Positions 14,224 through 26,146 of a stretch of 64,000 bases of DNA are shown here, in pieces; position 1 is the first letter of the stretch; each line of letters starts with the position of its first letter. A model generated the notes under the pieces. It saw only the letters and a program-made list of their open reading frames with translations, had not been told where the DNA came from and made no database searches. Position numbers and translations under genes: made by a program. The stretch covers positions 371,221-435,220 of the forward strand of contig CAJJDP010000032.1 of assembly GCA_905182995.1 (NCBI GenBank), read 5' to 3'. The stretch is from Paramecium octaurelia. Taxonomy: Eukaryota; Ciliophora; Oligohymenophorea; Peniculida; Parameciidae.

Positions 14224-16527
14224 ATGTTTATTAATTAAAGTATTGAAAGCTTCGGAATTTTGAAATATGCATAAGATTGGTCATTGTAATATCTAAAGAT
14301 AATTCTAGGGATCTCGAGAATGGATATATTTGGATAATCAATCACATTAAGAATGAATAAGCAAAGCTCATATAAAACTGTTTTTGGAGGCTGCTCCTCT
14401 TTAATTTTGCTAGCAATTTTAATTCTGATATTCTCATCAAACATAACATCCTTTTTCAACAAAGAAAGTTTGAGTGCAACTGTTTTAACTGAATTTGAAG
14501 AAATTCCATCCTTATCAATTATAGATGATTCATTTTTTTTATTCGCTGTTCAAATAGATTAAGATGATTTTTTAAAGAAACCTTTTTACGATATCAAAAT
14601 AGATTAGTTCCGTATCCAAAAGTTTTTGAACGGATCTTCAATTTAAACTTAAAAGGAAGTTTAGTTGATACCTTGCACTTTAGATCGTTTTAATAAAATA
14701 TTCTCTTAATTTGGAAGAGATATGACAGACTAATTCAACCAGTTTAAATTATATGATTTTTTGTGCTTTGAGTAAGTGGTTCTATATATATTTGTAGCTA
14801 CAACCAATCTTTTTCAATCTAAGGAACGTATTCAAGTATAATAAATAAATAACTCTTCTAGATTTGGAATTTGAATTTTTGAAAATATAAGTGTAAGAAT
14901 GTAGTAATAAAACTAATTGTGCTTCAAAAGAGGAATTACAATAAGAGGTTGATAAAAATGGAGCATTTAAAATAAAATTGTTTCCTATAAACAAAGTAAA
15001 AGATTAAATGATATAGATTATAGATATTGAACCCTTACAAACCAGAAGATAACTATTTACAAACATTTTTAGATGATTCTTTTTTCTTTCGATTTCTTCC
15101 CTCAAACATTTATAAGTCTGTAGATTTATTTATCAAAGAATACGAAGTTACTAATGATCAAAGTCTCTTACCATTTAGTCAATTGGAATAATCATAGTTT
15201 TACACATTAGATCAATCAGAAATTAAAGAGAGAACAGAACTATAAAATAATCAATCATCCTTTGTACAAATATAGATCAGAAAAAGTCCATATAAAATAA
15301 AAATATTTAGGAAATATTTGAAAATAGATGAATTATTATCTAATTTGGGAGGCATATAATAAATATTTATTTTTTTTGTTGGAACAATTCTAACTATTTA
15401 CAATAGATTCCAACGTAATTAATAATTTTATTTAATAGTTCTGGTTGAATTAGCGAATAAATTATATGAATTTACATTAGTATCTTTTCAAAAGGAAAAA
15501 TATTACTAAGACAATTTAGATTTGGTTAATTAAATGATTTATAATAAACAAGAGAAAATGCCATTTTAAGAAAAGCCTCGAAATTCAGATGTAGATCTAG
15601 AAATACAGCCTTTGCATCAGAGTACCATAAATTAAAAATCAAAAAATGAGTTGCTGAAATTCAGTGAATAAATGAGTCCCTCATCCTAATAACAGCGGAA
15701 TCCACTTAAGAAATAAACTGAATTTGCCTTAAAAAAAAATAAGTTTATCTATGAATAAGAAGCTATGGCATCAAAATTAAATTGTTAGAATGGATTAGAA
15801 TATTTCTAATTACAAATTTAATAATTAATTTAAAGATCAAAACCAATCTTAATGACGTTTCAAATGTTGATTAATTTTTTAACTTGTTAAAAAGTATTTA
15901 ATAATAAGAAACATATCTAATTGATGAATCAAGCAATGTAATTTATTTTATATTTGATGATTAGTGATAAAATCACATAATAAATAGATCTATTCAATAT
16001 ACTAACAAAGTTGAATGACCTTGAGAAACTTAAAGAAGTGATTTTCTCTCCATAGTAATTATTGATGTTCAATTTCACTCCAAAACCATTGATATCCTTA
16101 GATAATACAACCGAAGTATTCAACAGGACAATAGTTGAGGAGAGGACAAGAAACAATAATACAAAATAGTAAAGTATATCATCATTTTTAGGGATGAAAC
16201 CTCCTCAAACTCTGAATTGTAAAATAAAATGCATTACAATCTATAAGCTGATGCAAAGATGTATGGCAAAATATATTCGGTAATCAGAGAAACTATTAAT
16301 AGGCTTATGATGATGTCTTACAAGAAGCTGAGAATGATCAAGAATCTTCTACTTGCAGCAATCTGAGTAAATAAATAATTCGCAAATTGGGTGCTGAAGT
16401 ATAAACTATCTTTAAATTATCTAAACTAATTGACTTTCATTAGAATTAAAACAACACTAGGAGGAGGGGAATGACAACAGAGACTCTAAGAAGAGTATTA
16501 TATTCTAAAACAAATTTATAAGAATGA
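14224..16527 (+). CDS. Ciliate-specific membrane protein with two transmembrane segments
   Basis: 733 aa; ATG at 14224, TGA at 16525. Introns of 22, 28, 29 and 23 nt make the exons an exact multiple of three; the 29-nt one (near 16107) ends GAG, so its borders are the least certain. After MDIFGQSITL and KTVFGG comes transmembrane segment 1 (CSSLILLAILILIFSS, about residues 60-75), then a soluble domain with FAVQI, a conserved-looking IPCTLDRF, and a second hydrophobic segment near residue 400 (IFIFFVGTILTIYN). The C-terminal third is polar and charged. This arrangement is recurrent among uncharacterised ciliate proteins. Function unknown. The last 550 bases are repeated at 18705-19254 because of the assembly duplication. 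Confidence 0.72.
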
Positions 16528-16641
16528 TTATTTACTTATTCTTAATATATTCTAAAATAAAATTATGATGGTAATGTTAAAAGAACAGATTAATGTTATA
16601 TTTGGTGTATTTATTATATTGTACTAAAATATTAATGCTCA

Positions 16642-17315
16642 TCATTTTTTTGTTGTTTTCTTGGCTCCACCTCTTTTTGAGTAGAAGACATCATCTCTTC
16701 TGAATTCAAATTCTAATTCTCTTGTTGTTAATAATTTATAGACAGCTCTGATTGCATCAAGTCTTGGTTCGACTTCATTTTTATCTTATTCATCCAAAAA
16801 GCTAATTGTGAATATTGAATAGTACATTCTATAGAATTTAGTGCCATCGACTCTAACTCTTGTTCTTCTTCCCAAGATGGTAGATGGGGCAACAAGATCA
16901 TCAAGAAGTCCATCATAGACAGATGTGAGTGTTCTTGAGTTTGGTCTTGTTTATGATCTGTGACTTTTAACCCACTTGCTTTCAATTGTTCTCTTTGCAA
17001 CAACCAATATTGTTGCCTTCAATCTCTTTTCTAATTCTGGTAATAATTTTGAGCTAAGCAATTTACACAATGGGATACCTCACTTTATTGTAGATTGATA
17101 AGCATGGATGGGGGATGAATACTAAATAAACTTGCTTCTTAGCATTGATTTTTGCTGTATAATCAACAACTGATGAAACCTTAAGATTCTTGGCTTCTGT
17201 GACTGATTGCTCGATTTAGGTCAATGCAACACCAACTTATTATTCCAAATTTGTTAACTCATTATTGAACATATACTCTTACTTCACTTTTTTTCCAGAA
17301 CTTATTTGCTGCCAT
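16642..17315 (-). CDS. RPS7: 40S ribosomal protein eS7 (copy A)
   Basis: 207 aa; ATG at 17315, TGA at 16642; introns 17258-17282 and 17054-17078, both 25 nt. The protein begins MAANKFWKKSE. It carries the family-typical LLPELEKRLKATILVVAKRT and then RPNSRTLTSVYDGLLDDLV, followed by GRRTRVRVDGTKFYRMYY and the C-terminal block LLTTRELEFEFRRDDVF, with a basic tail. This matches the core of eukaryotic eS7 (about 194 aa in animals), a component of the small ribosomal subunit. The same gene appears three times in the window through the duplicated block; one real locus is likely. Confidence 0.93.
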
Positions 17316-17906
17316 TCCTGATAAAAATTTGATTTTTTATTTAAATCTTTTTATTAATTATTTAGGCACATTTTTATTAGCAATTCATTATCATCTATAA
17401 TTCATCAATCTCGCATCAAATCTGTGACTTATTGAATTATTCCCAGTCACTCTACATCAAATAAATAAATTATCAATTCCAATTCAATATTATATCTCAT
17501 TTTATTAATGCCATTCTTATTAAAACTCATTTATCTTGATTTTATTCTCTTAATTAATCAAATTCAAGGTAATATATCATTTTAAATATCCATGTTCACT
17601 ATCATATATCTCATTTTGAGTCTAACCTAAATAGAGTAACTTAGAATAATCATTTTAGTATGCTTTTAGGAAAAGATATCATCAGTATAACTCCAAAAAT
17701 TTTATGTCTTTATTAACAAGAAATAAGTTTTATTGCTATTTTATATGTTAACAAGGAACAGGCTTAATAATATTTCAATAATTGTTTAGATTTTATAAAA
17801 TTTAATATTATTTACTTATTAGCTAAAATTCTCAATAAATTTACTGTTTTTCACTTTATTTTTTTTTGGGATGATAGTTCAAAATACATTTTCTACATAT
17901 TTTAAA
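17316..17906. other. Spacer upstream of eS7
   Basis: About 590 bp of AT-rich DNA upstream of the eS7 start, interrupted by the assembly gap. The same spacer continues uninterrupted in copy C. A TGA-free plus-strand run of about 140 codons is present but has no recognisable features. Confidence 0.5.
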
Positions 17907-17907
17907 N
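17907..17907. other. Single-N assembly gap
   Basis: One ambiguous base where the sequence jumps from the end of the spacer of copy A back to the 3' flank of eS7. It marks a scaffold join rather than an ordinary base-call failure. Confidence 0.95.
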
Positions 17908-18703
17908 AATGTTATATTTGGTGTATTTATTATATTGTACTAAAATATTAATGCTCATCATTTTTTTGTTGTTTTCTTGGCTCCACCTCTTTTTGAGTAG
18001 AAGACATCATCTCTTCTGAATTCAAATTCTAATTCTCTTGTTGTTAATAATTTATAGACAGCTCTGATTGCATCAAGTCTTGGTTCGACTTCATTTTTAT
18101 CTTATTCATCCAAAAAGCTAATTGTGAATATTGAATAGTACATTCTATAGAATTTAGTGCCATCGACTCTAACTCTTGTTCTTCTTCCCAAGATGGTAGA
18201 TGGGGCAACAAGATCATCAAGAAGTCCATCATAGACAGATGTGAGTGTTCTTGAGTTTGGTCTTGTTTATGATCTGTGACTTTTAACCCACTTGCTTTCA
18301 ATTGTTCTCTTTGCAACAACCAATATTGTTGCCTTCAATCTCTTTTCTAATTCTGGTAATAATTTTGAGCTAAGCAATTTACACAATGGGATACCTCACT
18401 TTATTGTAGATTGATAAGCATGGATGGGGGATGAATACTAAATAAACTTGCTTCTTAGCATTGATTTTTGCTGTATAATCAACAACTGATGAAACCTTAA
18501 GATTCTTGGCTTCTGTGACTGATTGCTCGATTTAGGTCAATGCAACACCAACTTATTATTCCAAATTTGTTAACTCATTATTGAACATATACTCTTACTT
18601 CACTTTTTTTCCAGAACTTATTTGCTGCCATTCCTGATAAAAATTTGATTTTTTATTTAAATCTTTTTATTAATTATTTAGGCACATTTTTATTAGCAAT
18701 TCC
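17908..18703. repeat. Duplicated block, partial copy B
   Basis: About 0.8 kb matching the eS7-containing part of copy A, starting at AATGTTATATTTGG and ending in the eS7 upstream spacer just before the second N at 18704. The terminal base or two before the N diverge from the other copies, as expected at a contig end. Confidence 0.95.
17958..18631 (-). CDS. RPS7: 40S ribosomal protein eS7 (copy B, probable assembly duplicate)
   Basis: Same coding sequence and introns as the copy at 16642-17315, shifted by 1316 bases. It lies entirely inside a 0.8-kb segment bounded by single N bases, so it is best read as a small redundant contig and not as an independent gene. Confidence 0.6.
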
Positions 18704-18704
18704 N
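18704..18704. other. Single-N assembly gap
   Basis: One ambiguous base after which the sequence restarts inside the membrane-protein coding region (equivalent to position 15978). Confidence 0.95.
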
Positions 18705-19254
18705 TAATAAATAGATCTATTCAATATACTAACAAAGTTGAATGACCTTGAGAAACTTAAAGAAGTGATTTTCTCTCCATAGTAATTATTGATGTTCAAT
18801 TTCACTCCAAAACCATTGATATCCTTAGATAATACAACCGAAGTATTCAACAGGACAATAGTTGAGGAGAGGACAAGAAACAATAATACAAAATAGTAAA
18901 GTATATCATCATTTTTAGGGATGAAACCTCCTCAAACTCTGAATTGTAAAATAAAATGCATTACAATCTATAAGCTGATGCAAAGATGTATGGCAAAATA
19001 TATTCGGTAATCAGAGAAACTATTAATAGGCTTATGATGATGTCTTACAAGAAGCTGAGAATGATCAAGAATCTTCTACTTGCAGCAATCTGAGTAAATA
19101 AATAATTCGCAAATTGGGTGCTGAAGTATAAACTATCTTTAAATTATCTAAACTAATTGACTTTCATTAGAATTAAAACAACACTAGGAGGAGGGGAATG
19201 ACAACAGAGACTCTAAGAAGAGTATTATATTCTAAAACAAATTTATAAGAATGA
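18705..19254 (+). pseudogene. 3' fragment of membrane-protein gene (assembly duplicate)
   Basis: Identical to the last ~550 bases of the gene at 14224-16527, with TGA at 19252. It has no start and begins immediately after the N at 18704. Not a biological pseudogene if the duplication is an assembly artefact. Confidence 0.85.
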
Positions 19255-19368
19255 TTATTTACTTATTCTTAATATATTCTAAAATAAAATTATGATGGTA
19301 ATGTTAAAAGAACAGATTAATGTTATATTTGGTGTATTTATTATATTGTACTAAAATATTAATGCTCA

Positions 19369-20042
19369 TCATTTTTTTGTTGTTTTCTTGGCTCCACCTC
19401 TTTTTGAGTAGAAGACATCATCTCTTCTGAATTCAAATTCTAATTCTCTTGTTGTTAATAATTTATAGACAGCTCTGATTGCATCAAGTCTTGGTTCGAC
19501 TTCATTTTTATCTTATTCATCCAAAAAGCTAATTGTGAATATTGAATAGTACATTCTATAGAATTTAGTGCCATCGACTCTAACTCTTGTTCTTCTTCCC
19601 AAGATGGTAGATGGGGCAACAAGATCATCAAGAAGTCCATCATAGACAGATGTGAGTGTTCTTGAGTTTGGTCTTGTTTATGATCTGTGACTTTTAACCC
19701 ACTTGCTTTCAATTGTTCTCTTTGCAACAACCAATATTGTTGCCTTCAATCTCTTTTCTAATTCTGGTAATAATTTTGAGCTAAGCAATTTACACAATGG
19801 GATACCTCACTTTATTGTAGATTGATAAGCATGGATGGGGGATGAATACTAAATAAACTTGCTTCTTAGCATTGATTTTTGCTGTATAATCAACAACTGA
19901 TGAAACCTTAAGATTCTTGGCTTCTGTGACTGATTGCTCGATTTAGGTCAATGCAACACCAACTTATTATTCCAAATTTGTTAACTCATTATTGAACATA
20001 TACTCTTACTTCACTTTTTTTCCAGAACTTATTTGCTGCCAT
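19369..20042 (-). CDS. RPS7: 40S ribosomal protein eS7 (copy C)
   Basis: Same protein and both 25-nt introns as the first copy, offset 2727 bases. Because the flank on its start side runs uninterrupted towards Hsp90, this copy has the correct upstream context. Its promoter should lie in the ~1-kb spacer to 21044. Confidence 0.9.
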
Positions 20043-21044
20043 TCCTGATAAAAATTTGATTTTTTATTTAAATCTTTTTATTAATTATTTAGGCACATTT
20101 TTATTAGCAATTCATTATCATCTATAATTCATCAATCTCGCATCAAATCTGTGACTTATTGAATTATTCCCAGTCACTCTACATCAAATAAATAAATTAT
20201 CAATTCCAATTCAATATTATATCTCATTTTATTAATGCCATTCTTATTAAAACTCATTTATCTTGATTTTATTCTCTTAATTAATCAAATTCAAGGTAAT
20301 ATATCATTTTAAATATCCATGTTCACTATCATATATCTCATTTTGAGTCTAACCTAAATAGAGTAACTTAGAATAATCATTTTAGTATGCTTTTAGGAAA
20401 AGATATCATCAGTATAACTCCAAAAATTTTATGTCTTTATTAACAAGAAATAAGTTTTATTGCTATTTTATATGTTAACAAGGAACAGGCTTAATAATAT
20501 TTCAATAATTGTTTAGATTTTATAAAATTTAATATTATTTACTTATTAGCTAAAATTCTCAATAAATTTACTGTTTTTCACTTTATTTTTTTTTGGGATG
20601 ATAGTTCAAAATACATTTTCTACATATTTTAAATATCATCTTCTTATGTCTGATATTGTATGAAGACTCAGGGTAGGAAAACAATAAATAACTTAAATTA
20701 ATAAGATTGTAAATATTTAATTATTTAATTTCAAATAACAAACCCTAAATTAAGATATGATATTTATTAAACCCAAAAAAAGTTAATATGTTTTAATTTC
20801 ATTATTAAAATGATTAAAAATCAAACTCAAAGTCCAAATTTACTGTTTTTTTTAAACTAATTTTATAAAGATATATGGTTCTAATTAAAATAGAGTATAA
20901 TTATATATTTTGATTTGAAAAGCAATTATAATAATTTTATAGAATTTCTTTTTAATATAAATTTAGAACAGAATTTTCTAGAATAAGAATTGGAGTTTAA
21001 AATCGAGTTCCATTGAAGCATATTTTTAAGTTTAAAATTTAGTA
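20043..21044. other. Divergent intergenic region eS7 / Hsp90
   Basis: About 1 kb of strongly AT-rich DNA between the eS7 start (20042) and the Hsp90 start (21045). It is expected to hold the promoters of two highly expressed genes. No further gene could be supported. Confidence 0.5.
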
Positions 21045-23200
21045 ATGTCAACAGAGTAAAAGAAAGAAGAGTAATTCCACTTCAATGCCGATATCCAATA
21101 ATTGATGGGTTTAATTATCAATACATTCTATTCAAACAAAGAAATTTTCTTGAGAGAATTGATATCCAATGCCTCGGATGCCTTAGATAAGATTAGATAC
21201 AAGTCTATTACAGACCCAGACAGTGCTGGTTTGAACATTGAACCGAACTTCAAGATTAAGATTATTCCAGATAAGAATAACAATACTTTGACCATTCAGG
21301 ATACAGGTATTGGTATGACTAGAGATGAAATGATCAATAACTTGGGTACAATTGCAAAATCAGGTACCAAGGCCTTCATGGAAGCTTTGAGCTCAGGAGC
21401 TGATATTTCTATGATTGGACAATTTGGTGTTGGTTTCTACTCTGCTTACTTGGTTGCTGATAAGGTGGTAGTCATCTCTAAGGCTGTTGGTTCCCAATAA
21501 TACAGGTGGGAATCATAAGCAGGTGGTACATTCTTTGTCTATGATGATTCTGAAAATCCAGTCTAATTGACAAGAGGTTCATGCATCGTCTTACACATGA
21601 AGTAAGATAACTTGGAGTTCTTGGAGGAAAAGAGAATCAAGGATTTGGTTAAGAAGCACTCAGAATTCATTGGATTCCCAATAGAATTATAAATTGAAAA
21701 GACTACTGAAAAGGAAGTCAGTGATGACGAAGATGAAAACAAGGAAAAGAAGGCTGAAGAAGGTGAAGTCTAAGAAGAGAAGGACAAGGCTGAAAAGAAG
21801 AAGAAGAAGATCAAGGAAGTCAGTACTGAATTCGAACAAGTAAATAAGAACAAGCCATTATGGATGAAGAAGCCAGAAGAAATCACCAAGGAAGAATATG
21901 CTAATTTCTACAAATAGTTGACCAACGATTGGGAAGAACATTTGTCTGTCAAATAATTCTCAGTTGAAGGAGGTTTGGAATTCAAGGCTGTCCTCTTCAT
22001 TCCAAAGAGAGCACCATTCGATTTGTTTGAAACAAAGAAGAAGAAGAACAATATCAAATTGTATGTCAGAAGAGTTTTCATTATGGATGACTGTGAAGAA
22101 CTGATTCCAGAATATTTGGGATTCGTTAAGGGAGTTGTTGATTCTGAAGACTTACCCTTGAACATTTCAAGAGAATTCTTGTAACACAACAAGATCTTGA
22201 AAGTCATCAAGAAGAACATCACTAAGAAATGCATTGAAATGTTCTAAGAAATTAGTGAAAACGCTGAAGATTACAAGAAATTCTATGAACAATTCTCAAA
22301 GAATCTCAAATTAGGTATTCACGAAGACTCAGCCAACAGAACAAAATTGAGTGAATTCCTCAGATTCCACACATCAAAGAGTGGTGAAGAATAAATTTCA
22401 CTGAAGGACTATGTTGGAAAAATGAAGGAAGGATAAAAGGATATCTTCTTCATTACAGGAGAATCTAAGGCCTCAGTTGCTGCATCACCATTCGTTGAAG
22501 CCTTGAAGAAGAAGGATTATGAAGTCATCTATATGATTGACCCAATTGATGAATATGTCATCTAATAATTGAAAGAATTCGATGGAAAGAAATTGAAGAA
22601 TTGCACAAAGGAAGGCTTAGACTTAGATTAAACTGAAGATGAAAAGAAGAAATTCGAAGAATAAAAGTCAGCATTTGAAGGATTATGCAAATTGATTAAG
22701 GAAATCTTGGGAGACAAGGTTGAGAAGGTCTAATTAGGATAAAGACTTGACTAATCACCATGTGTTTTAGTCACTGGTGAATATGGATGGTCTGCCAATA
22801 TGGAAAGAATCATGAAAGCTTAAGCCTTAAGAGATCCATCAATGAGCAGCTATATGATGTCAAAGAAGACCTTAGAAATCAATGCCAATCATCCAATCCT
22901 GAGTGAATTAAAGAAGAAATCAGACAAGGATAAGAGTGACAAGACAGTCAAAGATCTAATCTGGTTGCTCTATGAAACTGCGCTTCTCACTTCAGGATTC
23001 AGTCTTGATGACCCAACTCACTTTGCTAATAGAATCCACAAGATGATCAAGCTTGGTTTATCTATTGATGATGCTGGTATTGAAGAAGAAGATGAAAAAC
23101 TTCCATAATTAGAGGTATTATTAATCATTTATATTTTTCTTAGAAAAAGGAAGATGCCAATACTGAAGCAACCAAATCAAAGATGGAAGAAGTTGATTGA
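21045..23200 (+). CDS. HSP90: Cytosolic Hsp90 chaperone
   Basis: 708 aa in two exons; one 29-nt intron at 23115-23143 near the 3' end. The N-terminal ATPase domain has the hallmark [29 protein letters not shown] and [16 protein letters not shown] Lys/Glu-rich charged linker follows (about residues 215-265), then the middle domain ([28 protein letters not shown]) and the C-terminal dimerisation domain. It ends in MEEVD, the docking site for TPR co-chaperones, which marks the cytosolic form. In-frame TAA/TAG at Gln positions give the clearest proof of the genetic code. Role: ATP-driven maturation of kinases and other clients. The ORF is broken into short pieces if standard stops are assumed. 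Confidence 0.98.
23115..23143 (+). other. 29-nt intron in Hsp90
   Basis: GTATTATTAATC...TTCTTAG between LPQLE and KKEDANTE; removing it restores the frame to the MEEVD end. A clean example of the intron type found throughout this window. Confidence 0.95.
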
Positions 23201-23363
23201 TGTATGTTATATGTTTGTTTAAAATTATTAATTAAATAAAAAAGAATAAAATTTTAATACTTCATAATCCTATAAAACAGTGTAATTTATGATATATTAT
23301 GGTAATATTATAATGGATTGTCAATTGAAATTACATAAAATTTATTTAAATATCTGAGAATCT

Positions 23364-25443
23364 ATGGGTTGTGGCGTATCTAATGCTCACTAATTTATGA
23401 GATATTCATAAGAGAAAGTTACCGAGAATGAACCAGGTTCCTTGGAGAATAACAAAGGATAAACTACAGTTAGGAGAAATGTCAAATATGCAAATCAGTT
23501 GCTCATGATTCCACAGCAAGGAATTACAACCTTATAAGAGATGGTTAACAATAGTGTTGCTAAATTTGGCAATCAACCATGTCTTGGCAAATACGAAGGA
23601 GACAATTTCTAATTCCTCTCATACAATTAAGTAAATGAGGAGGCAATCCATTTAGGAAGTGGGTAATATTTTAAATGAGGTTTAGAATTTCTAACTTGAA
23701 TCTGGTGAAAGAAGTCCAAGAATATCAACATTACAAATTAAAATTGATAGGAGTCTTTGCAAAAAATAGAAGGGAGTGGATGATCTTAGATTGGGCCAAT
23801 ATCATTTATGGTTATACAATGGTACCTTTTTACGACACCCTTGGTCCTGAGTCAATCCCCTTCATTCTTGACTAGACCAACATTGAAACCATGTTTATTA
23901 GTGCAGATGCAACCAAGTCATTGCTCCAATGCAAAGAGAAGCATAAATTGAAAAATTTAGTTTTGCTAGATCCTCTCTCTGAATATCAAGCTTCTGACTT
24001 AAAAAATAAAGGATATCACTTGTTTAAATTCGAGGAAATAGTAGAAAATGGAAAGAAATCGACAATTCAACATGCTCAAATTTAGCCATCCTCCGTCTAC
24101 ACTTTATGTTATACATCTGGAACAACAGGCAATCCTAAAGGAGCAATACTATCTCATGGTAATTTCATTTCTGCAATTGCCAGTACACAAGCAACCGATG
24201 CTAATATCACTTCAACGGATGTACATTTATCATATTTACCTCTACCTCATGTGATGGAGAGATTGATTGTGCTTACTATGCTCTTCACTGGTTCTTCTAT
24301 AGGGTATTATCCTCAATAACATCTAGATTCTACCGAGGCGATCCTAACTTATTGAAGGAAGACATTTAAAAACTTAGACCAACAATTTTTGCCTCCGTTC
24401 CTAGACTATATAACAAGTTCTATGATGGCATCAAAGCTAAGATTAATGAAGTCACAGGTGTTAAAAAGTCCTTTGCAGAACGAGCGGTCAGAGTGAAATT
24501 AGAAAATCTAAGATCAGAAGCCAAATATAAAAGTGGGTTATATGACAAAGCCTTCCAAGGAGTCAGAGATTTATTTGGAGGCAGATGTAGACTTATGATC
24601 ACAGGCTCTGCTCCTATTCAATAGGAAGTTATTGATTTCCTCAAAATTGCTGCATGTTGTCCAATTCTAGAGGGATATGGCTAAACAGAATCAACAGCCT
24701 TATCCTTCTCCACCGGTGCATGGGATCCAAAGTCTGCTCATCTTGGTGGACCTGCTGCAAATACAGAGTTTAAATTAGTGGATGTTCCTGACATGAATTA
24801 TACATCTCTAGATGTTGTGAATGGTGTTAAGACACCAAGAGGGGAAATTTGTTTAAGGGGATATGGAGTTTTCTTAGGCTATTACAAAGATCCTGAAAAA
24901 ACAGCTGAAGCTATAGATGAAGCTGGATGGTTGCACACTGGAGATATAGGTCTAATTACTGAAAATGGAGCAGTTAAAATTATTGATAGGAAGAAAAACA
25001 TATTTAAGTTATAATAAGGGGAATATATTGCTCCAGAGAAAATAGAAGCCATTTACAATAGAGTTTAAGGTGTTTCTGAGTCATTCATTTATGGTGATTC
25101 TCTTTAGAGTCAAATTGTGGCTATTATAGTTCCTTTGAAGGACTTTGTTGAAAAATATGCAGCAGAAAAATCAATCCAAGGAGATTTTGAACAGCTATGC
25201 AAAAATCCAGAAATCATAAGCTATTATTAAAAAAATATCAATGACTATGGAAGAGCCAACAAACTTAATTCATTAGAAATTGTAAATATTAATCATAAAT
25301 GTTATTAGGCCAAGTTAGTACATTTAGAACCTCAACCATTATAAACATTTGGATGTTTGACATCAACCTTTAAGTTATAAAGACATATTGCCAAATAGGT
25401 GTTTGCTAAACAAATTGAACAGCTCTATAAGAATTAGGCTTGA
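23364..25443 (+). CDS. Long-chain acyl-CoA synthetase (AMP-forming) with acylated N-terminus
   Basis: About 670 aa; ATG at 23364, TGA at 25441. Two 23-nt introns are required (near 23669 and 24302) and a 27-nt one near 25281 is likely (it removes an insert before AKLVHLEPQ). The AMP-binding signature YTSGTTGNPKGA lies near residue 240; further motifs are LPLPHVMER, GYGQTES, GEICLRG, GWLHTGDIG and IIDRKKNIFKL. This is the ACSL type, which activates long-chain fatty acids to acyl-CoA for lipid synthesis or beta-oxidation. Unlike many ACSLs it has no N-terminal membrane helix; instead it starts MGCGVSN, a Gly2/Cys3 motif suggesting myristoyl/palmitoyl anchoring. It follows Hsp90 by 163 bp. Confidence 0.95.
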
Positions 25444-26146
25444 TAATCATATTTGAAGAAATTATTGAATTTAATAATTTATAAATTTATGAAAAAATTA
25501 AGACATCCAAGCATTATTATCCAAAGATAATATTTTTATTTTGGTTGATTTCAATAAATTTACAGTTTTTTATAAATTTAACTTCTGTTAGTAAGGAAAA
25601 TAACTTGTAAATATTTTAATAAGGTTTATGACTTAAAATCTAAAATTATTAATATTGAAATTATAATTGATGAGTGCTTTGATCGGCATCATACCATTAC
25701 TCGACTAAGCCATAATTGTAACAATAATAATAATAAAAGTAACAAATAAGTTTAGTATTAACATTATTCATTTATATCAAAAAGCATTTTAAGTGATTTT
25801 TCTTACATTTAATTATTGAAAACCTTTAGTTTAAAGCATTTAACAGTAATTAGCATTGCATTTTTAGATCTACAAGAATTTTTCTCCTTTTTAATTCTAT
25901 TATTCATTTATTTGATTTCTAAAACAATCAACAATCTATATAAGATTTTGAATTGACTGAATTTAAAATAAATTGGTTTAGTAATCTATTAGAATATTGA
26001 TAATTGATTTGCATATGTTTTTAAAAATTAATCAATCAATAATCATTGAATTGAACAATAATTAATAAATTAGTATTTTTAATTGTGTGTATTAAAATTG
26101 ATTATAAGAAGCATTAAGAAAATACTTTAATTTAAGAGAAATCAAA
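25444..26146. other. Convergent intergenic region
   Basis: 703 bp of AT-rich sequence between the stops of the acyl-CoA synthetase and the Myb gene. I see no gene, RNA or repeat in it, other than short ATT/AAT runs. Confidence 0.5.

Larger units (their letters stand above)
15978..17906. repeat. Duplicated block, copy A
   Basis: 1.93 kb, repeated essentially base for base as copy C (18705-20633, offset 2727). It contains the 3' end of the membrane-protein gene, the whole eS7 gene and about 590 bp downstream spacer. It ends directly at the single N at 17907, after the bases CATATTTTAAA. Confidence 0.95.
18705..20633. repeat. Duplicated block, copy C
   Basis: Repeats 15978-17906 and then continues without a break into unique sequence (TATCATCTTC...). 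This copy therefore probably represents the true continuation towards Hsp90, while copy A represents the true continuation from the membrane-protein gene. Confidence 0.95.

Noticed and set aside
16728-17003. 91-codon open frame antisense-frame within the eS7 gene, repeated three times
   Set aside because: It is another frame of the eS7 coding strand; the eS7 frame with ciliate code and two introns explains the sequence fully.
15978-20633. Genuine tandem triplication of eS7 or a mobile repeat
   Set aside because: Copies are essentially identical, joined exactly at N bases, start mid-exon and have no terminal repeats or transposase.
21908-22234. 108-codon minus-strand frame opposite Hsp90
   Set aside because: Antisense shadow of a strongly conserved gene.
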